DNA of 54,537 nucleotides from an uncultured Lachnospiraceae bacterium (lineage in GTDB: Bacteria; Bacillota; Clostridia; Lachnospirales; Lachnospiraceae): NCBI GenBank assembly GCA_947176065.1, contig CAMWPB010000028.1:1-54537 (forward strand), given 5' to 3'. The notes below the pieces were generated by a model. That model did not search any database, was not told the DNA's origin, and was given only the letters and a program-made list of their open reading frames with translations. This document shows positions 34,562 through 44,158 of this stretch, one piece after another; the first letter of the stretch is position 1, and each line of letters starts with the position of its first letter. A program made the translations under genes and the position numbers.

Positions 34562-36280
34562 ATGAAGAAGATTGGTTTTAAGTTTGCGTTGGCAATCATT
34601 GTGCTTGCGTTGATTTCTATTATTTCACTGGGGCTTCTGGCTAACAGCATGACGGCGATTACGGCGGAAAGCCAAAAGGTGATGAATAACGAGGTGGAAA
34701 AAATCAATCTGATTCACGGTGTGTATGAGGATTATCTGGATATTTATATGAATGTACATGCTCATGTGAACGCCAAGATTATCAGAACCATGGACAGGCG
34801 TAAGGATGATATTCTGGAGCGCCGCGCGCAGATGTGGGAGTCCATGGAGGCTTATAAGGCGCTGATTGTTTCCGAGGAGGAGCAGAAGGTTTGTGATTCG
34901 CTGGAGGGGCGGCTTACAAGCTTCGACAGCTATGTGGATGCCGTTATGGAGGTGAGCCGGGAGGGAGATAAGGACCGCGCCAATAACCTGATCACAAATA
35001 ATCTCGGTATGCTGAACAATACCATTGATAATAGCATGAACGATCTGCTGGAGTTTTCGGATGCGGGGCTGGCCGAGGGCAAGAGGTATCTGCAGGTAAA
35101 GACGGAGAGCTCCTATGTGCTGATTGTGTCGGTTATTGTGATCCTGATTGTGACGGCGGTTCTGGTTTTGATGATTGCACACCGCATTATTGTGATGCCG
35201 ATTCAGAAGATTGCCCAGGTAATCAACGGGATGATCGAAGATATACATAATAATAAGGGGAATCTGACAGAGAGAGTGCCCGTGCAGACGAAGGATGAAA
35301 TTGCGACGCTGGCGATGGGCGTGAATGAATTTCTGGACATTCTGCAGGATGTGATTGGCGGCGTGATTTCCTGTAGTGACGAGATTAACAGACAGCAGCT
35401 CCATGTAAATGAAGTGGTGGAGGAGACGGACCAGAATGCCAGCGATACTTCGGCCACCATGGAAGAGCTGGCGGCCAGCATGGAAGAGGTGTCCGCTACG
35501 GTCGGTTATGTCAGTGAGAGCACAAGAGAGGCGGAGGCTTCCGTCGGAGCAGTGGTGGATCAGGCAGTCAGCGGTACGAAGTTCGCCGAGGAGATCCGGA
35601 ACCGTGCGGAGGAGCTTCGTAAGCTGGCGCAGGACAGCCGTGCGACTGCGGACGGTATGATAAAGGAATTTGACGTGTCCCTGAACGCATCCATTGAGGA
35701 CAGCAAACAGATAGAAAAGATCGGGAATCTGACGGCGGATATTTTGAGCATTGCATCTAAGACGAATCTGCTCGCCCTGAACGCGTCCATAGAGGCGGCA
35801 AGAGCGGGAGAGGCCGGTAAAGGCTTCGCCGTGGTGGCCGATGAGATCCGTATGCTGGCTGACAGCTCGAAGCAGACGGCCGGAAATATCCAGCAGATTT
35901 CTGCGGGCGTTGTGGCAGCGGTTATGACATTGGCGGAGAATGCGGGCAGTCTTGTGAAATTTATCAACGAGCGGGTAATGCCGGACTACGAAATACTGGA
36001 GCGCACGGGGGAGCAGTACCTGAACGACTCCATTACGGTAGACCGGATGATGGGTGAGATGCGCGAATCTATGGAAAACATCGGCACAATGATGCGCACG
36101 GTGGCGGAGTCCAATGAAAATATTACGAATAATGTAAGGGAGAGTGCGCAGGGTGTCGGCGGCGTGGTTGATAATACGGCGGCGCTTGCGGAAAATATGA
36201 AGGGCATTGTGGAAGCGCTGAATCAGGTTTCCGATGTGGTAAGCCATCTGTCCGAGCAGACGGCGTGCTTCGAGGGATAG
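34562..36280 (+). CDS. Methyl-accepting chemotaxis protein 1
   Basis: Two membrane helices (near residues 7-29 and 185-208) flank a four-helix-bundle-type sensor domain. A HAMP segment ([18 protein letters not shown]) and a cytoplasmic signalling domain follow, with the hairpin tip [20 protein letters not shown] and [14 protein letters not shown]. It would signal to CheA at the cell pole. The ligand is unknown. The start at 34562 follows GGGAGG at eight bases; the open frame to 34481 is unsupported. A second receptor gene lies downstream in the same run. Confidence 0.9.
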   Translation: MKKIGFKFALAIIVLALISIISLGLLANSMTAITAESQKVMNNEVEKINLIHGVYEDYLDIYMNVHAHVNAKIIRTMDRRKDDILERRAQMWESMEAYKALIVSEEEQKVCDSLEGRLTSFDSYVDAVMEVSREGDKDRANNLITNNLGMLNNTIDNSMNDLLEFSDAGLAEGKRYLQVKTESSYVLIVSVIVILIVTAVLVLMIAHRIIVMPIQKIAQVINGMIEDIHNNKGNLTERVPVQTKDEIATLAMGVNEFLDILQDVIGGVISCSDEINRQQLHVNEVVEETDQNASDTSATMEELAASMEEVSATVGYVSESTREAEASVGAVVDQAVSGTKFAEEIRNRAEELRKLAQDSRATADGMIKEFDVSLNASIEDSKQIEKIGNLTADILSIASKTNLLALNASIEAARAGEAGKGFAVVADEIRMLADSSKQTAGNIQQISAGVVAAVMTLAENAGSLVKFINERVMPDYEILERTGEQYLNDSITVDRMMGEMRESMENIGTMMRTVAESNENITNNVRESAQGVGGVVDNTAALAENMKGIVEALNQVSDVVSHLSEQTACFEG

Positions 36281-36308
36281 GTTCAGAATATAAGGCGGGG
36301 ACAAGAGT

Positions 36309-36632
36309 TTGGGTGAGAATTTAGCGGAGAAAGAACCGTCAGGTGTGCAGGAGGCGTCTGGCGGTGAAGATAGAAACGTGAATAAGAAAAACGGCGATAC
36401 GAAGGTGGGGCTTACGCTCCGCATTCTGGTGGCGGCCTATGTGCTGTATCTGGCGTTTGGCCTGATACAGGGGTTCGGGGAAACCACGGGGAACGACAGG
36501 ATATTTATTGCGATAGCGATAGTCGTTTTTGTGGCGGCAGGCGGCGCAATCCTGATTTTATCGGCAAAAAAACTGATTAAGAAGGAGTATGTGGATGCAG
36601 ATGAACAAGCAGAGGACGATGAAGAGCAGTAA
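36309..36632 (+). CDS. Small two-helix membrane protein with TTG start
   Basis: There is no ATG in the frame. The longest form starts with TTG at 36309, and an internal GTG near 36379 is the alternative. Residues about 35-55 and 62-82 are membrane helices, followed by a Lys-rich then very acidic tail ending [12 protein letters not shown]. It overlaps the start of the second receptor gene by 38 nt, so translation of the two is coupled. No family is recognised. The hydrophobic pattern supports a real protein associated with the receptors. Confidence 0.6.
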   Translation: MGENLAEKEPSGVQEASGGEDRNVNKKNGDTKVGLTLRILVAAYVLYLAFGLIQGFGETTGNDRIFIAIAIVVFVAAGGAILILSAKKLIKKEYVDADEQAEDDEEQ

Positions 36633-38319
36633 AGGGGCGGGGATCAGATTTAAGATAAACGCCTGTATTTTGGGTACGCTGATTGTACTGATCGCGTTGA
36701 TGGTGGTGCTGATTGACAGATCCAGTAAATATAATACGCAGTATTCGCAGATTCTGGACAGCATCAGCAAGGTTACCTATATTAAGGATAATGCGTCTTA
36801 TCTGGGACGTACTGTCGTTGTTAAATGCAGTACAGGCGGGGACATTGCCTCCAGCGGCCATGTGGAGATTATTGACACCATGGAACAGTATGTGGCGCAG
36901 GTGGGAGAAAGCGTCCCGCAGGAGGCGGAATATTCGGAGATGCGCAACCAGTATGATAAGTTTGCGTCCGAGACGGGAAAGTTTATCGCTTCTTTCCGCG
37001 AACTGCAGTCCGCATGCGGCGCGTCTTATTCTTCGGCAGGTCTGAACGCCGCGCAGAATATGAGCGGCAGCATGAGCTTTGTCAGCTCCAGCGCCGAGAC
37101 GCTCCTGGCTTCCGAAATAGCCAGAAGTGAGCAGATTGTGGATGAGATTCAGAGCGATTTCAGACACACGCTTACCATCATTGTGGCGGTTGTTGTGATT
37201 ACTGCGATTATAGTGATGGCGGCAGCCTTTGTCCTGACACAGAGCATAACGGCTCCTATTATACAATTACAGAAAAAACTTACCGTGATGTCTGAGGGGA
37301 ATCTGACCGGCGAGGATATCCGGGTGAAAGGAAGGGACGAGGCGGGACGCGCGGCTTCGGCCTTCAATAAAATGAAGAGCAGCCTGGTGCATCTGATCAG
37401 TAAAGTGGCGGCGAATATGGCGGAGCTGAAAATGGCTACCGCGACGGTCAATAACAGTGTGGATGAGAATGCGCAGGGCGGTACGCGTATTGCGGATGCA
37501 GTGGACGGGATGCTGGCGGCTCTGGAGAGACAGCAGGAGGAAGTCACCCGCGCGCAGGAGCAGATCGGCGAAATGGGTAATATTGCCGAAAAAGTGGCGG
37601 ATTATGCAGAGGCGATTCACGGAAACGCAGGCAAGACAAGGGATAACGCAAGAGACGGTATGCAGAAAATCGTGGCTTATGTGGAGCAGATGCAGGAAGT
37701 GAACCGCTCTATGCGTGAAATGGAGAATGTGTTTGCCTCTTTCGGAGAGAACACAAAGGGGATGACGGAGGCGCTGGAGTCCATATCTTCTATCGCGTCC
37801 CAGACGAATCTGCTTTCCTTAAACGCATCCATCGAAGCGGCGAGAGCCGGAGAAGCGGGCAGGGGATTTGCTGTAGTGGCTACGGAGATCCGAAATCTGG
37901 CGGATGATTCACAGGCGGCAGCGGCGCATATCGGCAAGATGATAGAGGCGGTAAGCACGCAGGCGGATCAGATGACGGCACGGCTACGGGAGAGCCTTGA
38001 CCAGTTGGAGAAGGGCAATCAGATGACCGGAGAGGCGAAGGAGAGCTTCGAGATTATTACGGCAGGTACGGATGAGGTCGGCAACAGTGTGGAAGATATC
38101 ATAAGCGGCGTGGAGGTTTTGAATGACAGAATCAGGGAGACTATGGAGAGCATGGGAACCGTCAAGGATGCCGCGGACGGGAATGTGACGGAGATTAACG
38201 AGGTCAGCGCAGTGGTGGCTGAACAGTCCGCGAATCTGGAGGAGGTGTCCGAAGCTATGGATAAACTGCTTGTGCTGACGGGCGATGTAGAAGCGCTGGT
38301 AGGTGAGTTTAAGATTTAG
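36595..38319 (+). CDS. Methyl-accepting chemotaxis protein 2
   Basis: An N-terminal helix ([21 protein letters not shown]) and a second helix near residue 190-210 enclose a sensor domain of about 150 residues. HAMP and the signalling domain follow, with [20 protein letters not shown] and [19 protein letters not shown] at the tip. The start at 36595 has AAGGAG at seven bases; ATG 36589 is too close to it. The sensor region differs from that of the first receptor, so they probably respond to different signals. A strong terminator follows. Confidence 0.9.
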   Translation: MQMNKQRTMKSSKGAGIRFKINACILGTLIVLIALMVVLIDRSSKYNTQYSQILDSISKVTYIKDNASYLGRTVVVKCSTGGDIASSGHVEIIDTMEQYVAQVGESVPQEAEYSEMRNQYDKFASETGKFIASFRELQSACGASYSSAGLNAAQNMSGSMSFVSSSAETLLASEIARSEQIVDEIQSDFRHTLTIIVAVVVITAIIVMAAAFVLTQSITAPIIQLQKKLTVMSEGNLTGEDIRVKGRDEAGRAASAFNKMKSSLVHLISKVAANMAELKMATATVNNSVDENAQGGTRIADAVDGMLAALERQQEEVTRAQEQIGEMGNIAEKVADYAEAIHGNAGKTRDNARDGMQKIVAYVEQMQEVNRSMREMENVFASFGENTKGMTEALESISSIASQTNLLSLNASIEAARAGEAGRGFAVVATEIRNLADDSQAAAAHIGKMIEAVSTQADQMTARLRESLDQLEKGNQMTGEAKESFEIITAGTDEVGNSVEDIISGVEVLNDRIRETMESMGTVKDAADGNVTEINEVSAVVAEQSANLEEVSEAMDKLLVLTGDVEALVGEFKI

Positions 38320-38368
38320 GGTCTGAGGTAAAAACCGGGCGGCGGCATGATATATAATATTAAGTAGA

Positions 38369-38405
38369 AACACCCGCAGGGATAAATAGAGCCTGCGGGT
38401 GTTTT
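38369..38405 (+). terminator. Intrinsic terminator after the chemoreceptor genes
   Basis: AACACCCGCAGG (38369-38380) pairs with CCTGCGGGTGTT (38392-38403), followed by TT. Confidence 0.85.
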
Positions 38406-38422
38406 AATGTCTTTTGCTGCAA

Positions 38423-38443
38423 AAGTTGTACACTATACAACTT
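38423..38443. promoter_or_regulatory. AraR-like operator O1 of the ChvE-type importer
   Basis: Perfect arms AAGTTGTA and TACAACTT surround CACTA. The TTGTA/TACAA half-sites match AraR sites of Firmicutes. It lies 33 bp upstream of the -35 box. Confidence 0.65.
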
Positions 38444-38476
38444 GCACAGGATGTATGTAAAAATCGAATAAAAAGA

Positions 38477-38505
38477 TTGACAATTTATCAGCACATAGCT
38501 ATAAT
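38477..38505 (+). promoter_or_regulatory. Consensus promoter of the ChvE-type importer operon
   Basis: TTGACA (38477-38482) and TATAAT (38500-38505) are separated by 17 bp. The transcript would start near 38512, leaving a leader of about 195 nt. Such a strong promoter fits control by repression. Confidence 0.8.
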
Positions 38506-38629
38506 AAAAATACCATCGAGAAATGCGGTGGTGAAAATGTACAGAACAGCTTGCGAATTAAGTGCTGATTAAGCAAAATATTCCAAATATCAATTTGCTG
38601 AAATGCTGACATTGTTTCTAAAACCGGCA

Positions 38630-38649
38630 AATTGTATAGTGTACAACTT
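38630..38649. promoter_or_regulatory. AraR-like operator O2 of the ChvE-type importer
   Basis: AATTGTATAGTGTACAACTT is the near reverse complement of O1. It lies in the transcribed leader, about 206 bp centre to centre from O1. Confidence 0.65.
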
Positions 38650-38707
38650 ACCGGCACGTGTAGACAAGTTGTCTGTGACAAACAATTATTTTAAGGGAGG
38701 AAGAAGA

Positions 38708-39886
38708 ATGAAAAAGAAAGTTTTAGGCACACTTCTGAGTGTAGCAATGGTAGCTTCCATGCTTGTAGGCTGTGGCGGCGGCGCTGCAGAGACAGCGGCT
38801 CCTGCAGCGGCAGATGAGGCTCCTGCAGCAGCGGATGAGGCTCCCGCGGCAGATGCAGCAGACACGGCGGCAGATGAGGCGGCAGCAGCGGCTACGGCGG
38901 CTGGCGGCAAGAAGGTTGGCGTGGCAATGCCTACCCAGTCTTCCGAGAGATGGATCAATGACGGTGCGAACATGAAGGCGCGGCTTGAGTCTCTTGGCTA
39001 CGAGGTAGACCTTCAGTACGCAGAGGATGATGTACAGGCACAGGTTTCCCAGATCGAGAACATGATCGCTTCCGGCGTTAACTGCCTGGTTATCGCTTCT
39101 ATCGACTCTGATGCTCTGGTAAACGTAGAGGCACAGGCGAAAGAGGCAGGTATTCCGATCATCGCTTACGATCGTCTGCTGATGAACACGGATGCTGTTT
39201 CTTACTACGCTACTTTTGATAACAAGGGTGTTGGTACCGCAATCGGTAAGTATATCGAGGACAACGCAAATCTCGATCCCGCTGACCCGAAGACCATTGA
39301 GTTCTTCATGGGCTCTCCTGATGATAACAACGCGCACATGCTCTACGCTGGTCTGATGGAGGTTCTTCAGCCTTATCTTGACAACGGCGCACTGGTTTGT
39401 AAGTCCGGCAGAACTTCTTTCGATGATACCTGTATCTTAAGATGGTCTCAGGAGACCGCACAGCAGAACTGTGAGAACTATCTGACAGGCTTCTACGCTG
39501 ACGAGGATCTTGACATCTGTGCTACCGCTTTCGACGGTTTCGCATACGGCTGTAAGGCTGCTCTTGAGGGCGCTGGTTACACGGATGCTAACTGGCCTAT
39601 GATTACCGGTCAGGACGCAGAGCTGATGGCTACCAAGAACATCATCTCCGGCAAGCAGACCATGTCCATCTACAAGGATACCCGTCTTCTGGCTGAGAAG
39701 TGCGTTACCATGGTGCAGGCAGTGCTTGAGGGTGCAGAGCCTGAGATCAACGATACCGAGCAGTACAACAACGGTAAGATCGTAGTTCCTTCTTACCTGT
39801 GCACACCTGTAGCAGTTGACCAGTCCAACTATGAGGAAATCATTGTAGAGGGCGGTTACTACACAGCGGAGCAGTTAGCTGAGTAA
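38708..39886 (+). CDS. Sugar-binding lipoprotein, ChvE-like
   Basis: A lipoprotein signal (VAMVASMLVGCGGG) and an Ala/Asp-rich linker of about 45 residues precede a Peripla_BP_4 domain. The domain opens VGVAMPTQSSERWINDGANM and contains LQYAEDDVQAQVSQIENMI and IIAYDRLLM. These are close to ChvE of Agrobacterium, a binding protein for arabinose, glucose and galactose. The start at 38708 follows GGGAGG; the frame is open back to 38603. AraR-like operators flank the promoter and araR follows in the same run, so L-arabinose is the likely ligand. Confidence 0.87.
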   Translation: MKKKVLGTLLSVAMVASMLVGCGGGAAETAAPAAADEAPAAADEAPAADAADTAADEAAAAATAAGGKKVGVAMPTQSSERWINDGANMKARLESLGYEVDLQYAEDDVQAQVSQIENMIASGVNCLVIASIDSDALVNVEAQAKEAGIPIIAYDRLLMNTDAVSYYATFDNKGVGTAIGKYIEDNANLDPADPKTIEFFMGSPDDNNAHMLYAGLMEVLQPYLDNGALVCKSGRTSFDDTCILRWSQETAQQNCENYLTGFYADEDLDICATAFDGFAYGCKAALEGAGYTDANWPMITGQDAELMATKNIISGKQTMSIYKDTRLLAEKCVTMVQAVLEGAEPEINDTEQYNNGKIVVPSYLCTPVAVDQSNYEEIIVEGGYYTAEQLAE

Positions 39887-39904
39887 TTTTCTATAAGAAT
39901 TCAG

Positions 39905-39934
39905 GAGGGCGGCGGCAGTTTTGCTGTCGCCCTC
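39905..39934 (+). terminator. Stem-loop between binding protein and ATPase genes
   Basis: GAGGGCG pairs with CGCCCTC around an inner CAG/CTG pair and TTTT loop, followed by a T-rich tract. It is a partial terminator or stabiliser that would favour expression of the binding protein. Confidence 0.6.
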
Positions 39935-39971
39935 TCTTATATCATATATTTTAGAGAAGGGAGTTGGGAAA

Positions 39972-41531
39972 ATGTCGGATTACATCTTGGAAATGAACCA
40001 CATTGTCAAGGAATTTTCAGGTGTCCGGGCGCTGGATGATGTGAATCTGAAGGTGAGACGCGGAGAGATCCATGCACTGTGCGGTGAGAACGGGGCGGGA
40101 AAATCTACGTTGATGAACGTTCTCTCGGGCGTCTGGCCGCATGGTACATATTCCGGCGATGTCGTGTACAAGGGGGAGACATGTAAGTTTCATAATCTGA
40201 GGGACAGTGAGGCAAAAGGTATCGTTATTATCCATCAGGAGCTTGCCTTGAGTCCGCTCCTCTCGGTAGCGGAGAATGTGTTCCTGGGGAATGAGCAGCT
40301 GGCGGCAAAAGGGGTTATTGATTGGACGAAGACCAGACAGCGCGCGCAGGAGATGCTTGCGAGAGTGGGACTGGAGCATGAGGATGTGAATGTGCCGGTG
40401 AACTCTCTGGGCGTCGGCAAACAGCAGCTGATTGAAATTGCGAAGGCGATGGCTAAGAAGGTGGAGCTTCTGATTCTCGACGAGCCTACGGCAGCGCTGA
40501 ACGATGAGGAAAGTAAAAAGCTTCTGGACATTATGCTGGAGCTTAAGAAGCAGGGGATTACCTGTATTATTATTTCCCATAAGTTAAATGAGATTGAATA
40601 TGTATCTGACTCCGTGACGATCATCCGTGACGGTAAGACGATTGAGACCCTGATTAAGGGCAAGGATGATATGTCTGAAGACCGCGTGATTAAGGGCATG
40701 GTAGGCCGTGAAATGACCAACCGTTATCCGGCACGCGAGGGCGTGAAGATCGGTGATACGATCTTTGAAGTCAAGGACTGGAATGTTTACCATCCCGATG
40801 ATGCGGAGCGTCAGGTTTTGAAAAATATTAATATCAGTGTAAGGGCGGGCGAGGTAGTGGGGCTTGCCGGACTGATGGGTGCGGGGCGTACCGAGTTCGC
40901 AATGAGCGTATTCGGGCACAGCTACGGGCAGAAGATTTCCGGAACCGTTAAGATCAACGGCAAAGAAGTGGAAATGAAGACCGTGAAACAGGCGATAGAC
41001 AGTAAGCTGGCCTATGTGTCCGAGGACAGAAAAGTATACGGTCTGAACCTGATCGGTGAGATCAAGGAGAACATGACCATAGCAGCCCGCCCGAAATTCT
41101 TTTCCAAACACGGCGTGATCAACGGAAATGACGAGATTGTCGCTGCGGAAGAGTATAAGAAGAGAATTAATGTCAAGGCCACTTCCATCGAGCAGGTGGT
41201 TGGCGCCCTGTCCGGCGGTAACCAGCAGAAGGTGGTTCTGGCAAAGTGGATGCTGACGCAGCCGGATGTACTGATTCTGGATGAGCCTACCCGTGGTATC
41301 GATGTGGGTGCAAAGTATGAGATATACTGTGTTATCAATGAGCTGGCAAAAGCGGGGAAGGCGGTGCTCATCATCTCCTCCGAGATGCCGGAAATCATTG
41401 GTACCTGCGACAGAACCTATGTCATCAATGAAGGACAGATCGCAGGTGAGCTGAATCAGACAGAGCTGACACAGGAAAAAATTATGCAGTGTATTATGGC
41501 ACATAATAGAAAGGGTGATGGAAATGAATGA
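39972..41531 (+). CDS. Sugar ABC transporter ATPase, GguA/MmsA-like
   Basis: Two fused ABC domains are present: Walker A GENGAGKST, signature LGVGKQQLIEIAKA and LLILDEPTAAL in the first; GLMGAGRTE, LSGGNQQKVVLAKW and LILDEPTRGID in the second. VWPHGTYSGDV is typical of the GguA/MmsA subgroup that works with ChvE. The start at 39972 follows GGGAG; the frame is open back to 39921. It ends 8 nt inside the permease gene, which indicates coupled translation. Confidence 0.88.
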   Translation: MSDYILEMNHIVKEFSGVRALDDVNLKVRRGEIHALCGENGAGKSTLMNVLSGVWPHGTYSGDVVYKGETCKFHNLRDSEAKGIVIIHQELALSPLLSVAENVFLGNEQLAAKGVIDWTKTRQRAQEMLARVGLEHEDVNVPVNSLGVGKQQLIEIAKAMAKKVELLILDEPTAALNDEESKKLLDIMLELKKQGITCIIISHKLNEIEYVSDSVTIIRDGKTIETLIKGKDDMSEDRVIKGMVGREMTNRYPAREGVKIGDTIFEVKDWNVYHPDDAERQVLKNINISVRAGEVVGLAGLMGAGRTEFAMSVFGHSYGQKISGTVKINGKEVEMKTVKQAIDSKLAYVSEDRKVYGLNLIGEIKENMTIAARPKFFSKHGVINGNDEIVAAEEYKKRINVKATSIEQVVGALSGGNQQKVVLAKWMLTQPDVLILDEPTRGIDVGAKYEIYCVINELAKAGKAVLIISSEMPEIIGTCDRTYVINEGQIAGELNQTELTQEKIMQCIMAHNRKGDGNE

Positions 41532-42696
41532 GAAGAAAAAAGTAGTGAATCTTGACATGAAACAGTACGGTATGTTTCTGGCGCTTATTGCCATCTATGT
41601 GATTTTTGCTATTATGACGGGCGGGAAGAACCTCTCCCCGGCTAATATCAACAACCTCATCATGCAGAACGGTTATGTGGTTATTCTGGCTATCGGTATG
41701 CTGCTGTGCGTACTGACCGGTAACGTTGATCTGGGCGTTGGATCTGTTGTGGCGCTTACAGGCGCGGCTGCAGGTATTATTCTGATCGACTATAAAATGA
41801 ATATGTGGATAGCGATCCTTGTTGCACTGCTGATCGGCCTTCTGGTAGGTATGTTTGCGGGATTCTTTATCGCTTATCTGGACATTCCGCCTTTCGTTGT
41901 GACGCTGGCTACGATGCTGATGGGCCGCGGACTTACATACACACTGCTGAAAGCGCAGACAAAGGGTCCTCACCCGGACAATTTTGTATATCTGGGTGCA
42001 GGTTTCCTTCCCACGGCAAAAGTCAATGTGGGCGGCGGCACGCTGGATCTGGTTTGTATTGGCGTAGCGATTGTGGCTTCTGTTGCGCTGGTTCTCAATG
42101 AGATCCGCAGTATTAAGACGAAAGAGAAATATAATTTCGCGACCAATCCCATGTGGCAGGTTGCGGTGAAGCTGGTTGTTATGCTCTTTATTATCTGGTT
42201 CTGCTTCATTAAGCTGGCACAGTACAACGGACTTCCTTTCGTGCTTGTTATTATGGCGCTGCTGATTGCGCTGTATGGATTTATCACAAGCAAGACGGTG
42301 GCTGGTCGTCAGATTTACGCATTGGGCGGAAACAGAAAGGCGGCAAACCTTTCCGGTATTGATACGAAAAAAGTGTTCTTCTGGGTATATACCAACATGG
42401 GTATTTTGAGCGCGGTTGCAGGTATCGTCCTCTCCGCCCGCAACTCTTCTTCCACACCGAAGGCCGGTGACGGGTTCGAGATGGACGCTATCGCATCCTG
42501 TTACATCGGCGGTGCGGCGGTGGCCGGTGGTGCAGGTACGATCATGGGTGCGGTAGTCGGCGCGTTCATTATGGGTATCCTGAATAACGGTATGTCCCTG
42601 TACGGCTGGTCTACAGATATTCAGAAGATCGTGAAGGGCGCGGTTCTTCTCGGAGCCGTAACCGTGGACGTTATTTCCAAGAGAAAGAAAGGCTGA
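41524..42696 (+). CDS. Sugar ABC transporter permease, GguB/MmsB-like
   Basis: About ten membrane helices are seen, with the CUT2 signature LAIGMLLCVLTGNVDLGVGS, AGFFIAYLDIPPFVVTLA, YALGGNRKAANLSGI and EMDAIASCYIGGAAVAGGAG. The length of 390 residues is that of the GguB type, longer than usual RbsC-like permeases. The start at 41524 is chosen because AAAGGG lies eight bases upstream; ATG 41518 is too close. It ends the importer cluster before araR. Confidence 0.88.
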   Translation: MNEKKKVVNLDMKQYGMFLALIAIYVIFAIMTGGKNLSPANINNLIMQNGYVVILAIGMLLCVLTGNVDLGVGSVVALTGAAAGIILIDYKMNMWIAILVALLIGLLVGMFAGFFIAYLDIPPFVVTLATMLMGRGLTYTLLKAQTKGPHPDNFVYLGAGFLPTAKVNVGGGTLDLVCIGVAIVASVALVLNEIRSIKTKEKYNFATNPMWQVAVKLVVMLFIIWFCFIKLAQYNGLPFVLVIMALLIALYGFITSKTVAGRQIYALGGNRKAANLSGIDTKKVFFWVYTNMGILSAVAGIVLSARNSSSTPKAGDGFEMDAIASCYIGGAAVAGGAGTIMGAVVGAFIMGILNNGMSLYGWSTDIQKIVKGAVLLGAVTVDVISKRKKG

Positions 42697-42740
42697 TGAT
42701 CTGATCTCAGATACATAGCGGATAAGGACGGCGGGGGAAC

Positions 42741-42787
42741 GCAGCCCTTAATATGCAAGGGCTGCCCGTAAGGGCGGCTCTTTGCAT
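42741..42787 (+). promoter_or_regulatory. Alternative stem-loops upstream of araR
   Basis: GCAGCCCTT (42741-42749) pairs with AAGGGCTGC (42757-42765). A second helix starting with ATGCAA (42753-42758) and ending TTGCAT (42782-42787) uses the same bases. Only one can form at a time. It may be an attenuator between permease and araR. Confidence 0.4.
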
Positions 42788-42851
42788 ACGCGTTTATATA
42801 AGCGGAGTCGGAAAGAAATACAGGAGACGGGTGAGAGATAAGGGGAAAGTT

Positions 42852-43931
42852 ATGGAAAAGGCAACACCGAAATACATGGAGTTGGTCGGATGGATCAACG
42901 GGCAGATAGAGACAAAAAAGCTTCTTCCGGGTCAGAAAATGTATTCGGAAAATACGCTCAAAGAGATGTTCGGTGTAAGCCGGCAGACTGTCAGACATGC
43001 CATCGGCGTTTTGGAGAATGAGGGAATCATCCGTCGGGTTCAGGGGAGCGGCACTTACATCAATGATAACCGCTTGGCGAATTTGACGAAGCGGATGCGT
43101 GTTTCCGTGGTGACGACCTATGTGGACGGCTATATCTTTCCGAGGACGATACAGGGTATAGAAAATGTTCTTCTGGAGGCCGGATACTCGGTGCAGATTG
43201 CCTTTACAAATAACCAGCATGGCCGGGAAAAAACCATTTTGGAGGATATTATCAGCCGGGACGAGGTATCCGGGCTGATTGTGGAGCCGACGAAGAGCGG
43301 CATTCCCAATCCCAATCTGCGGCTTTATCAGGAGATACGCAGGAAACGGATTCCGGTTATCTTTATCAATAGCTTTTATCCGCAGTTAAAGATTCCGCAT
43401 GTGTCCATCAGCGACCGTATGGCCGGATGGAAAATGACAAAATATCTGCTTTCCATGGGGCACGAAAAGATCGGCGGTATCTTTAAGCTGGACGACGGGC
43501 AGGGTCAGGCGCGCTTTTCGGGGTATATGGACGCGATGATGGATGCCGGGCTGGAAGTGACGGACGGGCAGATCGTCTGGGTGGACACGGAAGAGAAGCA
43601 GCATCTGGAAAAGGTGTCGGAAAAAGTGCTGGAGCGTTTTAAAGACTGTACGGCGGTGTTCTGCTATAACGATGAGGTGGCGTTCGGCCTTCTGGACATT
43701 TTCAGGAAGAACAATATAAGAGTGCCGCAGGATATTTCGGTGGCCAGCGTGGACGATTCGGAGCTGGCGGTTTTGGGAGATGTGCCCATCGCTTCCATGC
43801 CGCATCCCATGGAGAAGCTGGGCAGTAAGGCGGCGGAAAATCTGCTGCGGATGATTAAGGACCCGTCTTTTGACGCGAACTATGAGTTCGAGGTGGACGT
43901 AGTGCCGAGGAGATCGGTGCGGAAGATCTAG
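42852..43931 (+). CDS. araR: Arabinose repressor AraR (GntR/LacI chimera)
   Basis: The N-terminal GntR winged helix (MYSENTLKEMFGVSRQTVRHAI, with wing RRVQGSGTYI) is fused to a LacI-type domain. The latter includes GLIVEPTKSGIPNPN, GGIFKLDDGQGQAR, AVFCYNDEVAFGLLD and VASVDDSELA. This is the AraR architecture, in which L-arabinose releases the repressor from DNA. The start at 42852 follows AAGGGG at six bases; the frame extends to 42753 without support. Position between importer and araA, and palindromes in both promoters, support the function. It shares its layout with the 25546 regulator. Confidence 0.88.
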   Translation: MEKATPKYMELVGWINGQIETKKLLPGQKMYSENTLKEMFGVSRQTVRHAIGVLENEGIIRRVQGSGTYINDNRLANLTKRMRVSVVTTYVDGYIFPRTIQGIENVLLEAGYSVQIAFTNNQHGREKTILEDIISRDEVSGLIVEPTKSGIPNPNLRLYQEIRRKRIPVIFINSFYPQLKIPHVSISDRMAGWKMTKYLLSMGHEKIGGIFKLDDGQGQARFSGYMDAMMDAGLEVTDGQIVWVDTEEKQHLEKVSEKVLERFKDCTAVFCYNDEVAFGLLDIFRKNNIRVPQDISVASVDDSELAVLGDVPIASMPHPMEKLGSKAAENLLRMIKDPSFDANYEFEVDVVPRRSVRKI

Positions 43932-43996
43932 CAGTGCAGCGATTTGATCCGGAATGCGGCAGTGCCCGGGGAACTGCTCCGATATCAAAAAACGAA

Positions 43997-44027
43997 ACAT
44001 ACAACTTGCATATTTGTATGTACAAGT
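43997..44027. promoter_or_regulatory. AraR-like operator at the araA promoter
   Basis: ATTTGTATGTACAAGT (44012-44027) matches the Bacillus AraR box ATTTGTACGTACAAAT with few changes. It overlaps an upstream inverted repeat, ACATACAA (43997-44004) with TTGTATGT (44014-44021). The site covers the -35 box. Confidence 0.7.
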
Positions 44028-44042
44028 AGTAGACTGTATTAT
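44014..44042 (+). promoter_or_regulatory. Promoter of the araA operon
   Basis: TTGTAT (44014-44019) and TATTAT (44037-44042) are separated by 17 bp. The transcript would begin near 44049, about 110 nt before araA. Confidence 0.6.
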
Positions 44043-44091
44043 AAGAAGTGCGTGACAGACGGCGCAAAATATGTGCGAATACTGTATACAA

Positions 44092-44112
44092 AATTGTATA
44101 TGTGTACAACTT
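44092..44112. promoter_or_regulatory. Second AraR-like operator in the araA leader
   Basis: Half-sites AATTGTA and TACAACTT are separated by six bases. The centre is about 82 bp from that of the promoter operator, close to eight helical turns, so both sites would face the same side of the DNA. Confidence 0.6.
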
Positions 44113-44158
44113 AAAACCTAGTCGCAGAAAAAACAATAAAAGAAAGAGAGGGTATTGT

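Noticed and set aside
34625..36424. 599-codon open frame on the minus strand across the first chemoreceptor gene
   Set aside because: It is the antisense shadow of a clear MCP gene; composition is His/Arg-rich with no domain, and it has no promoter or binding site.
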